Translations under genes and position numbers: made by a program
Notes under the pieces: model-generated
What the model was told of the DNA's origin: nothing
Seen by the model: the letters and a program-made list of their open reading frames with translations, nothing else
Database searches by the model: none
In this document: in pieces, positions 9,435-19,219 of the stretch
Layout of the letters: each line of letters starts with the position of its first letter
How positions within the stretch are numbered: position 1 is the stretch's first letter
NCBI RefSeq assembly: GCF_025515275.1
Contig: NZ_JAOPFU010000007.1
Span: 1-64,000, forward strand
Length of the DNA: 64,000 nt
Reading direction: 5' to 3'
Source: Catenovulum sp. 2E275
Lineage (GTDB): Bacteria > Pseudomonadota > Gammaproteobacteria > Enterobacterales > Alteromonadaceae

Positions 9435-11924
9435 TTGATCATATTAATTATTTTAAAAGATGAAATAGCTAGATTTAAAACCCAAGATTTACTAGAGGAA
9501 AAAGGGCATCAAGTTATTTCAACATCTAGTAGTGTTGATGGTATTTCATTTCTAAAATCCAAATATGTAGACTTTATAATTACTGAAGTAGAAATTGGAG
9601 AAATTGATGGTTGGCGCCTCTCTCGGTTTGTAAGAACTGGGATTTTAGCAACTGATGCCGATGTTCCTATTTTATTAGTCACAGAAAACCATAGCGGCCG
9701 CTTGGCAGAAACAACAGCTCAGCTATTTGATATTAATAAAGTTATTTCTTTTCATGAATTACCACTCATAAATTCTATTGTTGACTTAGTTAATATAGAC
9801 AAAGCAAACCTTTTAGTATGCCCTAGCATTTTAGTCATTGAAGATACCCAAGATACAGCTAACTTGATTAAACGAATTCTTCAACATAGATTTACCGTTA
9901 ATATTGCTGAAGATGGGTTAGTTGGATTAGATGCCTATCGACATAAAACCTATGATATCGTTTTATTAGACATTCAATTACCAGGTTTATCCGGTGAACA
10001 GGTTTTAGACGAAATAATAAAAATTAATCCAAAGCAAGTCGTCATAATTATGACTGCTCATGGAACTGCTGACTTGGCAGAGTTAGTATTGGTAAAAGGT
10101 GCAGCAGATTATATTCAAAAGCCATTTAAAGCAGAACAACTGAGAAAAGTTTGTGATATTGCAGCCAAGCGAGAAGATTTTTTAATTTCAAACCAACAAT
10201 TTTTAGCTAATTCAAATGCGCTTAAAGCAGAACAACAAAAGTACGATTCGCTTGCCAAAACACATTACCGAGTATTGGATAATTTAACCAGTATTGTGAT
10301 GGAGCTAACACCGACAGGCCGAATTAGTTTTTTAAATAACGCTTGGCAAAGTAAAACAGGCTTTTTAGTTTCTGAATCTATTGGGAAATATTTCGTTGAT
10401 TTTATAGATAAAAGTCATTCCCACTTAATCTCATACATAGAAGAAAGTATTCAATCGTTATTAAATAAACAAACCAACAATAATTCTATAGAGTTAAAAC
10501 TTAAGCACAAACACCATGTACATTTTTGGTGTGAGATTAACTTAGCGCCATACTATGACGAAAATAATAAACTGGCAGGTATCGCTGGCTCTATTGATGA
10601 TATTAGTATTAGGAAAAAAGCAGAAGATAACCTAAAGCATTTAGCACTTCATGATACCCTGACTGGTTTACATAACCGTTATTATTTTGATAACGAATTA
10701 AAAAAAGTATCCAATATTGCATTCCACTCTAAACAAAGCTTTCCATTACTTTATATCGATTTAGACCATTTTAAGGTAATTAATGACACTCAAGGGCATA
10801 ATCAAGGTGATTTAGTTTTAAAAGAAATAGGAAAATTATTAGCCGAAAGTGTCACCAGCAAAGACATTTTATGCCGGATTGGGGGAGATGAGTTTGCCTT
10901 ATTACTAGCAGATACATCCTTGATGGAAGCTGAAAGTATCGCAAACCAATTTTGTAACGCAATAGCAAATACAAGCTTTCAGTTTGAAGATAAGATTTAT
11001 AAAGTCAGTTGTAGTATAGGTATAGCAGATATAAACGGACAATTCCCTGATAGCGATTTATATTTACAACGCGCAGATATTGCTATGTATGCAGCAAAAG
11101 AAAAAGGTAGAAATCGAGTTCATGTTTTTCAAGATAATGACCAAATTACAGATGCCTTAAAGCAAAGCTTTGACTGGGTACAAAAAGTGCAATCGGCATT
11201 AATTGCAGACCAGCTTATTATGCATTTCCAACCTGTGCTAGATTTAAAAACTAACCGAATTGCTTATTTCGAAGCTTTGGTCAGATTAATAATCGATAAT
11301 CAAATTGTATACCCTGGTCAATTTATTCCGCCTTTAGAAAAAGCGAAGGATATGGATTTACTAGACAGACATGTGGTGGGTAAAACCATTTATATGATGA
11401 AGCAATATCCAGAATTAAAATGTGTCGCAATTAACTTATCCGCCCAAGCATTTACTGACGATAAATTTCTAGAGTATGTGGAAGAAAAATTAACGTATTA
11501 CCAAATTGAACCATCACGTATTATTTTTGAATTAACGGAAAGTGCTAGCCTTTCTAATATTACAGGAACTCAAAGGATTGTTAACAAGCTTAACCAACTA
11601 GGTTGCAGCTTTTCTATTGATGATTTTGGCACAGGCTTTAGTACATTCACCTATTTAAAACAACTTCCGGCACAAAGCGTCAAGATCGATGGCTCATTTG
11701 TAAAAGATATGGAGCATGACCCTATTGATGCAACCTTAGTTAAAGCCATTCATGACACTGCCGTAGCACTTAATAAAAAAACAGTTGCTGAGTTTGTAGA
11801 AAACGCAGAAATTTTAAATAAGCTACGCCGGATAGGGGTTCACTACGCACAAGGTTTTTATATTGCTAAACCAATGGATATAAAAGCTTTAATTGACCAA
11901 TTAGCTGAAAAAGAAAATATTTAA
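9435..11924 (+). CDS. REC-REC-PAS-GGDEF-EAL cyclic-di-GMP response regulator
   Basis: 829 residues, TTG start. Domains: a degenerate receiver (about 1-115; the phosphoacceptor position reads ITEVEIG, Glu in place of Asp), an intact receiver (about 131-250; Asp about 179 in IVLLDIQLPGLSG, Lys in YIQKPFKAEQL), a PAS domain (about 275-390), GGDEF (about 400-565, intact RIGGDEF at about 481) and EAL (about 585-825, intact EAL at 613 and DDFGTG at about 729). Both the cyclase and the phosphodiesterase centres look usable, so the net activity is probably switched by phosphorylation. Its likely kinase is the orphan histidine kinase at 17664-19214. The ThDP enzyme starts 36 bases downstream, suggesting one transcription unit. 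Confidence 0.92.
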   Translation: MIILIILKDEIARFKTQDLLEEKGHQVISTSSSVDGISFLKSKYVDFIITEVEIGEIDGWRLSRFVRTGILATDADVPILLVTENHSGRLAETTAQLFDINKVISFHELPLINSIVDLVNIDKANLLVCPSILVIEDTQDTANLIKRILQHRFTVNIAEDGLVGLDAYRHKTYDIVLLDIQLPGLSGEQVLDEIIKINPKQVVIIMTAHGTADLAELVLVKGAADYIQKPFKAEQLRKVCDIAAKREDFLISNQQFLANSNALKAEQQKYDSLAKTHYRVLDNLTSIVMELTPTGRISFLNNAWQSKTGFLVSESIGKYFVDFIDKSHSHLISYIEESIQSLLNKQTNNNSIELKLKHKHHVHFWCEINLAPYYDENNKLAGIAGSIDDISIRKKAEDNLKHLALHDTLTGLHNRYYFDNELKKVSNIAFHSKQSFPLLYIDLDHFKVINDTQGHNQGDLVLKEIGKLLAESVTSKDILCRIGGDEFALLLADTSLMEAESIANQFCNAIANTSFQFEDKIYKVSCSIGIADINGQFPDSDLYLQRADIAMYAAKEKGRNRVHVFQDNDQITDALKQSFDWVQKVQSALIADQLIMHFQPVLDLKTNRIAYFEALVRLIIDNQIVYPGQFIPPLEKAKDMDLLDRHVVGKTIYMMKQYPELKCVAINLSAQAFTDDKFLEYVEEKLTYYQIEPSRIIFELTESASLSNITGTQRIVNKLNQLGCSFSIDDFGTGFSTFTYLKQLPAQSVKIDGSFVKDMEHDPIDATLVKAIHDTAVALNKKTVAEFVENAEILNKLRRIGVHYAQGFYIAKPMDIKALIDQLAEKENI

Positions 11925-11960
11925 CCTATTCCTATTTATAAAAATAATAAGAGGTAAACA

Positions 11961-13736
11961 GTGGGTGATTCAAATACTCAAGTAAATGATAAACAATTAA
12001 TTATCTCTGATTATGCAGATCTGATTCTTGAATATTTACGCCAATTGAACGTTGAATATATCTTTGGTGTGCCAGGTGGTGCAATTGAACCTCTTTTTAA
12101 TGCATTAGCTCGTTCGGCAAGAAATGGAGGCCCTAAAATAATCATTGCTCGCCATGAATGTGCTGCCGCTTTTATGGCTGATGGATACTATAGAGAAACA
12201 GGTAGATTAGGCGTTGTGTGCTCAACAACAGGCCCAGGGGCAACGAATTTAATTACAGGTGTTGCATCAGCTTCTGTTGATAAAAGCCCAATGTTAGTAA
12301 TAACGGCTCAAACAGCCCTGCCAAAATTTGGTAAACATGCATTGCAAGACTCAAGCGAAACTGCGATTGACACTGTTAGCATATTTAGGAGCTGTACAAA
12401 ATTTAACACCCTGATTTCTCATGAACAACAATTAGAAAGTAAATTAATATCTGCCTTAATGAATGCAATGCAAGCCCCTAAAGCCCCCGTCCATTTAAGT
12501 ATTCCATCTGATATTTTGCGTTTACCTTATAAGCAAGAGTCACCCAATATTCATTTAAATTATCTAACGAGCCAAACTTCATTTGAAGATATATTTGCTG
12601 TTGAACAGCTTATAAATCAAGTACTAAGCGCAGACAATATTGTCCTTTTTGTTGGGCATAACTGTGAGCATGCCTATGAACAAATTGAAATGCTGGCAGA
12701 GGTACTCAACGCCCCCTTCGCATCTGGACCTATGGGGAAAAGGTGGGTAAACGAAAAGCACCCTTTATACCGTGGCGTATATGGCTACGCCGGCCATCAA
12801 TCTGCAAAAGATTTGTTCAAAAACCCTAACATACAACTTATTCTAGTATTTGGAGCAAGTATTACAGAAACAGGTATAGGTGGTTTACCACAAGATATCT
12901 TAAATGAGAAACTCATTCATATAGATACATCTGCAGAAAGCTTTAGTCGCACACCAATGGCTAAATTACATGTTTGTGGTAATTTAGCCGGAATAACTAA
13001 CCGCTTACTCAATAAAATATCTCAATATAGCTGGAAAAGAACCTGGCAAGGAGTTGAATTTGAATGTCATAAAAATGCCCTAGGAGGATTTACCAGTTTA
13101 CTCGAAGAAGAAAAAACACTAAGTAATGATACACCAATAAAACCCCAACGCCTGATGGGATTTTTATCGACTAAAATGCCTGATTCCACACGTTTCTTTA
13201 TCGATGCTGGTAACGCATGGGCTTGGGCTACACACTACCTTATAACGCCATCCAATACTGGAACTTATCGAGTAGCGATGGGTTTTGGTAGTATGGCTTG
13301 GTCAATCGGAGCAGTTATAGGATCCGCAATAGCACAGAAAAATGCCCCCCATGTATGCATCGTAGGGGACGGTGCTTATCAAATGAGCTCGCATGAAATT
13401 GGCGTAGCAGTACAATACAAACTCCCTGTTTTATTTATTGTATTAAATGATGCCGCATATGGAATGGTAAAATTTGGCCAAAAAATGAGTCAAGCAGAAT
13501 CGATCGGTTGGGACCTTAATTTTGTTAATTTTTCAGAGCTCGCTAAAGCACAAGGAGCCAATGGTTATATCATTGAATCACCAACACAATTAAATGAACT
13601 CGATTTACCCAAATTATTTTCAGATACTAAACCAACGCTGCTGGACATTAGAATAGATAAAGATGAAATACCTCCGATGATGGATAGAGTAAAAAGCTTA
13701 AATCAAGATACCGTTTTTTTAACATCATCCCAATAA
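11961..13736 (+). CDS. Thiamine-diphosphate enzyme of the acetolactate synthase superfamily
   Basis: 591 residues, GTG start at 11961 behind AAGAGG. Full three-domain layout: an N-terminal pyrimidine domain with IFGVPGGAIEPLFNAL and the activating Glu (RHECAAAF, Glu66), then STTGPGATNLITGVASA; a middle domain (about 205-345); and a C-terminal domain with the ThDP/Mg motif GDGAYQMSSHEIG ... VLNDAAYGMV (GDG at about 469). So it is probably an active 2-oxoacid decarboxylase or carboligase. It is not simply ilvB: there is no ilvN regulatory subunit gene, and its neighbours are a receptor and citrate-synthase relatives. Substrate unknown. About 157 bases precede the receptor gene. Confidence 0.85.
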   Translation: MGDSNTQVNDKQLIISDYADLILEYLRQLNVEYIFGVPGGAIEPLFNALARSARNGGPKIIIARHECAAAFMADGYYRETGRLGVVCSTTGPGATNLITGVASASVDKSPMLVITAQTALPKFGKHALQDSSETAIDTVSIFRSCTKFNTLISHEQQLESKLISALMNAMQAPKAPVHLSIPSDILRLPYKQESPNIHLNYLTSQTSFEDIFAVEQLINQVLSADNIVLFVGHNCEHAYEQIEMLAEVLNAPFASGPMGKRWVNEKHPLYRGVYGYAGHQSAKDLFKNPNIQLILVFGASITETGIGGLPQDILNEKLIHIDTSAESFSRTPMAKLHVCGNLAGITNRLLNKISQYSWKRTWQGVEFECHKNALGGFTSLLEEEKTLSNDTPIKPQRLMGFLSTKMPDSTRFFIDAGNAWAWATHYLITPSNTGTYRVAMGFGSMAWSIGAVIGSAIAQKNAPHVCIVGDGAYQMSSHEIGVAVQYKLPVLFIVLNDAAYGMVKFGQKMSQAESIGWDLNFVNFSELAKAQGANGYIIESPTQLNELDLPKLFSDTKPTLLDIRIDKDEIPPMMDRVKSLNQDTVFLTSSQ

Positions 13737-13893
13737 CTTTATTAGTTTGATATTCAACGGTTTGAAAATAATTTCAGTGTGTTTACCTTAAATGGCTATA
13801 CTTACTTTAAACCTGACACAATTCAAAAAATGAGCTGGTATTAGGTATTAAATTGCCTATTAATTTATAAAAATAATAACTATAGGAACAACA

Positions 13894-15999
13894 ATGAAAT
13901 TCAAACTACTTACTACCGCTACTTTGCTGTTACTACTCCCCAATACGTACGCTGATGTTTACAACGATACCATAGATGAATCTGCAGATTTTTTTGATGA
14001 CTTTTACGGTAGTGAGCAAATGGTTGAAATTGCAACCGGTATAAAAACTCAAATATATAAAGCACCTGCTGTTGCAACTGTTTTTACTGCTGAACAGATA
14101 AAAAATATGGGCGCAACGGATATTGATGATGTGCTGGAGACAGTTCCTGGCTTGCATATATCCCGAAATGCTATCGGCTATAACCCAATTTATTCATTCA
14201 GAGGGATCTATTCTTCAAATAATGGGCAAGCTCTAATGATGATTAATGGCACCCCTATTACGAATAGTTTCACAGGAAACCGTAACCAAGTATGGGGTGG
14301 GATGCCAGTTGAAGCAATCGCTCGAATTGAAGTAATGAGAGGCCCCGGTTCGGCTATTTATGGCGCAGACGCTTTTGCCGGAGTAATCAATATTATTACT
14401 AAAAATGCAGATGATATAGCGGATAACCAAGTTGCTTACAGAGCCGGGACGTTTGATACTCACGATGTTTGGTTAACTTTGGCTGGCCATAGTGGCAATT
14501 TTAAATATGCTAGTATTTTTGAATACCATAAAACAGATGGCTCGGACAAAATAATAACAGCTGACAGGCAAACCTTAAATGATATAGCACATGGCACTTC
14601 GGTTTCAAATGCACCCGGCCAAGTTAGCCGCTATACCGAAAACTATGATTATAGAGGCGAACTCAACTATCATGATTTAACTATCAGAGCGGGCATACAA
14701 AAACGTTTACGTGGGATAGGGATAGGTTTAGCTGAAGCTTTAGATCCAAGCAGCCGACAAAGTAGCACCCGTTGGAATTTTGATATCTCATATGATAAAC
14801 AATTAACACCTAATTTTGAGTATCAAATAAAAGCCAGCTATTTTGATACAACACAGGAAGTAGAAAAAGATTATATTATTTATCCATCAGGTTATGCTAA
14901 TTCCTATCCTGATGGATTAATTGGTAACCCTGAAGTATTTGAACGCCATAAACGTTTAAATTTTAATGCTCTCTATTCTGGATGGAGTACACATAAAATT
15001 AGATTTGGTATGGGTTACCATAATGCTGATTTATACAAAACTAAAGAAACCAAAAACTTTTCTTTTGGTGCAAATGGCGAAAATATTCCACCCGGGTCCC
15101 CCCTGCAGGATGTCTCAGATACTGACTATATTTTTTTGAAAGAAAGAGCACGGGATAATACATATTTATTTATTCAAGATGTGTGGAATTTTACTAATGA
15201 CTGGGAATTAACTACAGGTATACGCTACGATCAATATTCAGATTTTGGTTCAACAACTAACCCTAGGCTTGCTCTTGTCTGGTCTACATCACTCAATTTA
15301 TCTACTAAACTTCTATATGGAAAAGCATTTAGGGCCCCATCATTTTCAGAGCTAGGAAATATCAATAACCCATCTCAATTAGGCAACCCTAATTTAAATC
15401 CTGAAACAATTGAAACTACAGAACTTGTTTTTGATTACCATCCAGCAAATAGTATGAGTGCAATAGTAAGTTTTTATCAATATAACTGGGATGAGATAAT
15501 AATTCTAATTCCAGACAATGACGAAGAAAATATACTCACCTCACAAAACTATGGGAAACAAAGTGCCCAAGGTGCGGAACTTGAACTTAACTGGAAATAT
15601 AACGATATATTAAATATCTCAATAAATTACGCTTATTCTGATGCTAAAAACGATTTAACAAATCAAAAAGTTTTATATGTTCCAGCACATCAGTGGTTTA
15701 TTCAAACAGAGTTGAACCTTTCAGAAAGCCTACATTTGAATATCAGAAATAATATAATTCAAGATCGTCAACGAGCACTATCCGATTCTAGAAAAGATAT
15801 CGATGACTATTTGCTGACAGACTTGGCTTTAAGATGGTCACCAGTAAATATCCCTATAGAGCTTGCTCTTATTAGCAAAAACATTTTTAATGTCGACGCA
15901 AGAGAGCCTTCCTTAAATCGAAAGGAAGTAGTCTATTTACCCAACGATTTGCCTCTCCCGGGACGGACTTTATTTGGCGAAATAAGATACAGGTTCTAA
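13894..15999 (+). CDS. TonB-dependent outer-membrane receptor of the ThDP/citrate-synthase-like island
   Basis: 701 residues with a cleavable signal ending near TYADV (about residue 21). Plug domain about 50-170 (APAVATVFTAEQIKNMGATD, VPGLHISRN, MRGPGSAIYGADAFAGVINI), then a 22-strand-type barrel ending in the aromatic terminus GEIRYRF. No STN signalling domain, so it transports rather than signals through FecR. It ends in TAATG, the stop sharing a base with the start of the citrate-synthase-like gene, so outer-membrane uptake and a cytoplasmic enzyme-like protein are made together. The ligand is unknown; siderophore, vitamin or carboxylate uptake are all possible. An acidic N-terminal stretch (DESADFFDDFYGSEQ) precedes the plug. 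Confidence 0.88.
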   Translation: MKFKLLTTATLLLLLPNTYADVYNDTIDESADFFDDFYGSEQMVEIATGIKTQIYKAPAVATVFTAEQIKNMGATDIDDVLETVPGLHISRNAIGYNPIYSFRGIYSSNNGQALMMINGTPITNSFTGNRNQVWGGMPVEAIARIEVMRGPGSAIYGADAFAGVINIITKNADDIADNQVAYRAGTFDTHDVWLTLAGHSGNFKYASIFEYHKTDGSDKIITADRQTLNDIAHGTSVSNAPGQVSRYTENYDYRGELNYHDLTIRAGIQKRLRGIGIGLAEALDPSSRQSSTRWNFDISYDKQLTPNFEYQIKASYFDTTQEVEKDYIIYPSGYANSYPDGLIGNPEVFERHKRLNFNALYSGWSTHKIRFGMGYHNADLYKTKETKNFSFGANGENIPPGSPLQDVSDTDYIFLKERARDNTYLFIQDVWNFTNDWELTTGIRYDQYSDFGSTTNPRLALVWSTSLNLSTKLLYGKAFRAPSFSELGNINNPSQLGNPNLNPETIETTELVFDYHPANSMSAIVSFYQYNWDEIIILIPDNDEENILTSQNYGKQSAQGAELELNWKYNDILNISINYAYSDAKNDLTNQKVLYVPAHQWFIQTELNLSESLHLNIRNNIIQDRQRALSDSRKDIDDYLLTDLALRWSPVNIPIELALISKNIFNVDAREPSLNRKEVVYLPNDLPLPGRTLFGEIRYRF

Positions 16000-16853
16000 T
16001 GACTAAAAATACCTCCCCCCAAAATAATGATTTACCCCATACTCAAGATTTTGTTTATGCAGGTAAAACGCAGACAAGTATATTGTTAGAAACTGCATCA
16101 GATAAAAATCCGTATATTAGTCAAAAACATTACTTACATGGTTATGAACTAACCGATTTAATTAAACAAAAAAGCTTTATTGATACATTAATTTTATTAT
16201 TTACAGGTGAGTTACCTACACTGAAGGATAGCCAGTTATTAGAAAGATTAATGATAGCTTTGATTAATTTAGGGCCAAGACATCCTGCAGTAAAATCAGC
16301 TATGGTAGCCGGCGTAAGCAAAACTAACCCTGAACATTTATTACCAATTGGCTTATCCGTTTTAGGAGGTCAGAAAAATGGGGCTTTAGAAGTTTCTGAG
16401 TCAGTTAATTTTATTTATCATCATGTCGAATCTTGTCCTGAATCTGTTATCGAATCAATTCTAAGCCAGACAGATTTAACCAAAAATGAAGGCGAAATTC
16501 ATCTCGCACCAGGTTTTGGTAATCAATATGGTGGATGTGACGAACACTGCTTAGCCCTGAGTCAAATAGTATTTGAGCCTTACTTTACACAACCCCCTGA
16601 GAAAAACACTATTTTGCAATGGGTTAAACAATTTTCATTGTTGCTCAATAAGCAAAACCAAGGATTATTAAAAACCGGATTAGCGGCAGCTGTTTTTTGT
16701 CAGCTAGGTATACCAGCCAGGGAAAGTATTGGTTTATTTCAACTCATCTGCGCACCTGGTATTTTTGCTCAAGGAGTAGAGCAAACCCACAAACCAATAA
16801 CAGCAATGCCCATGCTTACAGATGAACAGCACATATATCCATCAAAACTATAA
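15999..16853 (+). CDS. Divergent citrate-synthase-like protein A
   Basis: 284 residues, well below the 370-430 of true citrate synthases. Likeness to the superfamily: YLHGYELTDLIKQKSFIDTL followed by LFTGELPTLKD (small N-terminal domain), then the GLSVLGG region, PGFGNQYGG, and an IGLFQLICAPGIFAQGVEQ segment like the last helices of the family. The two catalytic histidines of the family appear lost: the HGGA region reads GGQKNGALE and the GFGH region reads GFGNQ. The start overlaps the receptor stop. Protein B follows after 17 bases. Could be a regulatory or assembly partner, or an enzyme with new chemistry. Superfamily assignment fairly likely; function unknown. Confidence 0.6.
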   Translation: MTKNTSPQNNDLPHTQDFVYAGKTQTSILLETASDKNPYISQKHYLHGYELTDLIKQKSFIDTLILLFTGELPTLKDSQLLERLMIALINLGPRHPAVKSAMVAGVSKTNPEHLLPIGLSVLGGQKNGALEVSESVNFIYHHVESCPESVIESILSQTDLTKNEGEIHLAPGFGNQYGGCDEHCLALSQIVFEPYFTQPPEKNTILQWVKQFSLLLNKQNQGLLKTGLAAAVFCQLGIPARESIGLFQLICAPGIFAQGVEQTHKPITAMPMLTDEQHIYPSKL

Positions 16854-16870
16854 CCTAAAGAATACAAAAT

Positions 16871-17680
16871 ATGGCAAACTCAGACTTTTGGGATAAACGA
16901 AATCAAACTATTCACAGTAATGTTGGACACTGGCAAGGTGGCAAAGATGTAACAATTGAAGGCTACTCTTTAATACATGAATTAATGGGAAATGTATCTT
17001 ATATGCAGTTGCATATCTTAAATGCAACTGGAAAATTAGTTGATAAAAATATAGCCGATTGGATAGAAGTTTGTTTTATGGGCTTGAGTTACCCCGATAG
17101 CCGTATTTGGTGCAATCAAATAGCATCCTATTCCGCAGATACTCATTCTAGTGTAGTCGCAGCGGCAGCCGCCTCGATTTTAGCGGCAGATTCCCGCGGT
17201 TATGGTGGTAGCCATGCCAGAAAGGTCAGTATGTCTTTTCAGAAACAAGCATTTAATCAATTTAAATCCGGTTTTTCATTTGAAAAAATTATTGCTCAAG
17301 CCAAATTCAAAAATGGTAAACCTATCATCGTCGGCTTTGCACGTCCTATCGATAGAGAAGATGAACGCCTAAAGCCTTTTGCACAAATCCAAAAAGCATT
17401 ATTCATTGTTGAAGGTGAATATCTTAAATTTGCTAAATTACTCAGCAAATATTTATTTACTCATTATAAGCTGTCGATCAACTGTGGTGGCTATGCTTCA
17501 GCTTTTTTACTCGACCAAGGATTTAGTCCCGAAGATGGCTATAAAATTAATTCTTTTTCAGTAATAAGTGGGGCCATTGCTTGCTACCGAGATCAAATTC
17601 CCCACTCTCCAAATTCATTTTTACCAATGAAATGTTCAGATATAGAATATATTGGAACACCTATCAGAAAGGTAGAATAA
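16871..17680 (+). CDS. Divergent citrate-synthase-like protein B
   Basis: 269 residues. It carries its own N-terminal citrate-synthase-like motif (IEGYSLIHELMGNVSYMQLH, ATGKLVDK) and the middle of the family (YPDSRIWCNQIASYSADTHS, then ILAADSRGYGGSHARKV), and a VGFARPIDREDERLKPF stretch where citrate synthase has GFGHRVYK-DPR. The expected catalytic His residues are Tyr and Arg here, and the third catalytic Asp region reads NCGGYASA. So it looks like a paralogue of protein A rather than its missing half. It overlaps the end of the minus-strand kinase gene by 17 bases. Possibly A and B form a heteromer. Function unknown. Confidence 0.6.
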   Translation: MANSDFWDKRNQTIHSNVGHWQGGKDVTIEGYSLIHELMGNVSYMQLHILNATGKLVDKNIADWIEVCFMGLSYPDSRIWCNQIASYSADTHSSVVAAAAASILAADSRGYGGSHARKVSMSFQKQAFNQFKSGFSFEKIIAQAKFKNGKPIIVGFARPIDREDERLKPFAQIQKALFIVEGEYLKFAKLLSKYLFTHYKLSINCGGYASAFLLDQGFSPEDGYKINSFSVISGAIACYRDQIPHSPNSFLPMKCSDIEYIGTPIRKVE

Positions 17681-19214
17681 CAGAGAAACAAGAACCTTCA
17701 CCTAGTTTACTTTTTAGTTGAATTTGTCCACCCATTAATTCAACAAACTTTTTGGAAATAGCTAACCCTAAACCCGTACCACTAAATTTTCGATTTTGCC
17801 CGCCATCGACTTGACGAAATTCTTCAAAAATATAACTTTGCTGTTCTTCACTTAAACCAATCCCTGTATCTGTGATTTTAAAAATTAAATATTGTGCTGA
17901 TTTAGAAATAACTAAACTGACTTCACCATTTTCAGTAAATTTACAAGCATTACTTAACAAGTTTATCAGCACCTGCTCCAACTTATCTTTATCAGCAAAA
18001 AACTTAAAGTTTTTAACTTGAGAATTAATGACTAGCCTATTTTTATTTTTTGCTGCGAGTGGCGGTATAACATCTTTAATATCTGCAACAATTCTATCTA
18101 TATTTAGTTCAATCAATTGCAAATCTAGCTTGCCAGCCTCTATTTTCGCAAGATCCAAAAGTGAGTTAATCATTGCTAATAATCGTTCTGCATTTTTAGT
18201 GATCTTGTCCATATCGTCCAGCAGTTCAAAATTTTCATCTAGCATTAATGATTCATTAATTAGCTCCCCATACCCTAAAATAGACTGGATAGGAGTTCTT
18301 AGCTCATGGCTCATGTTGGCCATAAATTCTGTTTTATGCCGACTAGCAGTTAAAGCTGAGTCTCTTGCCTGAGTTAATTCTCGAGTTCTCAGCTCAACTT
18401 CTTTTTCTAAAATATCTTTATGCGATCTTAATTGTTCTTCATGCTCAGCTAATACCCTCATCATATTATTATAAGAGTGAGCCATATTACGAACTTCTTT
18501 AGCTCCAGTTTCGTCAGCATAAGTATGCTCTGATGTTTTTTGAGCGTGAGCCATTGCTTTTGCTAGCCGATCTAATGGGCTGAATAGCCTAACTAGCGCA
18601 ATATAAAGCAAAACGGAAAGCGCTGCGCCCGACACAATGCCAATCAAACTAATCGTGAATGTGATTCTGTTTTGAGCTTCAACCAAATTTTGTTTACTAT
18701 ATATAACCTGCGCATAACCAATAATCTCTTCTTGGTGAGTAGCATTTAAATAATCTATCTGAGATTCATTTTCTTCCCCATTATTTGTATTCAAAAAAAC
18801 TGGAGAAGAAATCAGCCAAAATTGATTCGTTTCAAAAGTAATTTGAGCGTTCTCCAAGTTCGACACTGCCGCTTGTATTGGAAAATCAAAGGATCCACCA
18901 AAAATGAAGTTACTTTGACCATCTCCAAGTATAATACGAGCGGCTAATACTGATTGGAATCCTAGAACTTGCTCCATTGCTGACTGAGCATTTTCTTTAG
19001 AACCTGACAATATTGGGTAAATACTTTGATTAGCTAACCCCTGTGTAATTTGATACGCATTTTTAAGCATCAGTTGCCTAGACTGCTGATTAACCGCTTT
19101 TGTTGTGACAATACTTAAGATCACCATCATCAAAATAATCCCAGTAACCACGATTGCTGTAGCTTGGCTTTTAATACTTAATTGAGAATTCATAACATAA
19201 ACAAATGTTTTCAA
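17664..19214 (-). CDS. Sensor histidine kinase with HAMP domain
   Basis: 516 residues (TTG start at 19214; an ATG at 19193 is equally possible). One membrane helix (about 18-38), a periplasmic domain of about 145 residues, a second helix (about 183-208), a HAMP linker (about 209-262), a coiled coil, then HisKA with FMANMSHELRTPIQSILGYG (His about residue 305), an N-box (LINLLSNACKFTENG) and the DTGIGLS and GTGLGLAISKKF glycine boxes. No receiver domain is attached. It begins 5 bases after the binding-protein gene, so the two are an operon, and the only unpaired receiver nearby is the REC-REC-GGDEF-EAL protein at 9435. Intact and probably active. Confidence 0.88.
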   Translation of the reverse strand: MKTFVYVMNSQLSIKSQATAIVVTGIILMMVILSIVTTKAVNQQSRQLMLKNAYQITQGLANQSIYPILSGSKENAQSAMEQVLGFQSVLAARIILGDGQSNFIFGGSFDFPIQAAVSNLENAQITFETNQFWLISSPVFLNTNNGEENESQIDYLNATHQEEIIGYAQVIYSKQNLVEAQNRITFTISLIGIVSGAALSVLLYIALVRLFSPLDRLAKAMAHAQKTSEHTYADETGAKEVRNMAHSYNNMMRVLAEHEEQLRSHKDILEKEVELRTRELTQARDSALTASRHKTEFMANMSHELRTPIQSILGYGELINESLMLDENFELLDDMDKITKNAERLLAMINSLLDLAKIEAGKLDLQLIELNIDRIVADIKDVIPPLAAKNKNRLVINSQVKNFKFFADKDKLEQVLINLLSNACKFTENGEVSLVISKSAQYLIFKITDTGIGLSEEQQSYIFEEFRQVDGGQNRKFSGTGLGLAISKKFVELMGGQIQLKSKLGEGSCFSVILPF

Positions 19215-19219
19215 AATAA

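Noticed and set aside
15999-17680. The two citrate-synthase-like ORFs as one gene broken by a frameshift
   Set aside because: Each has its own N-terminal family motif and its own GFG-type region, and a gap with a new start codon separates them, so they are paralogues rather than two halves.
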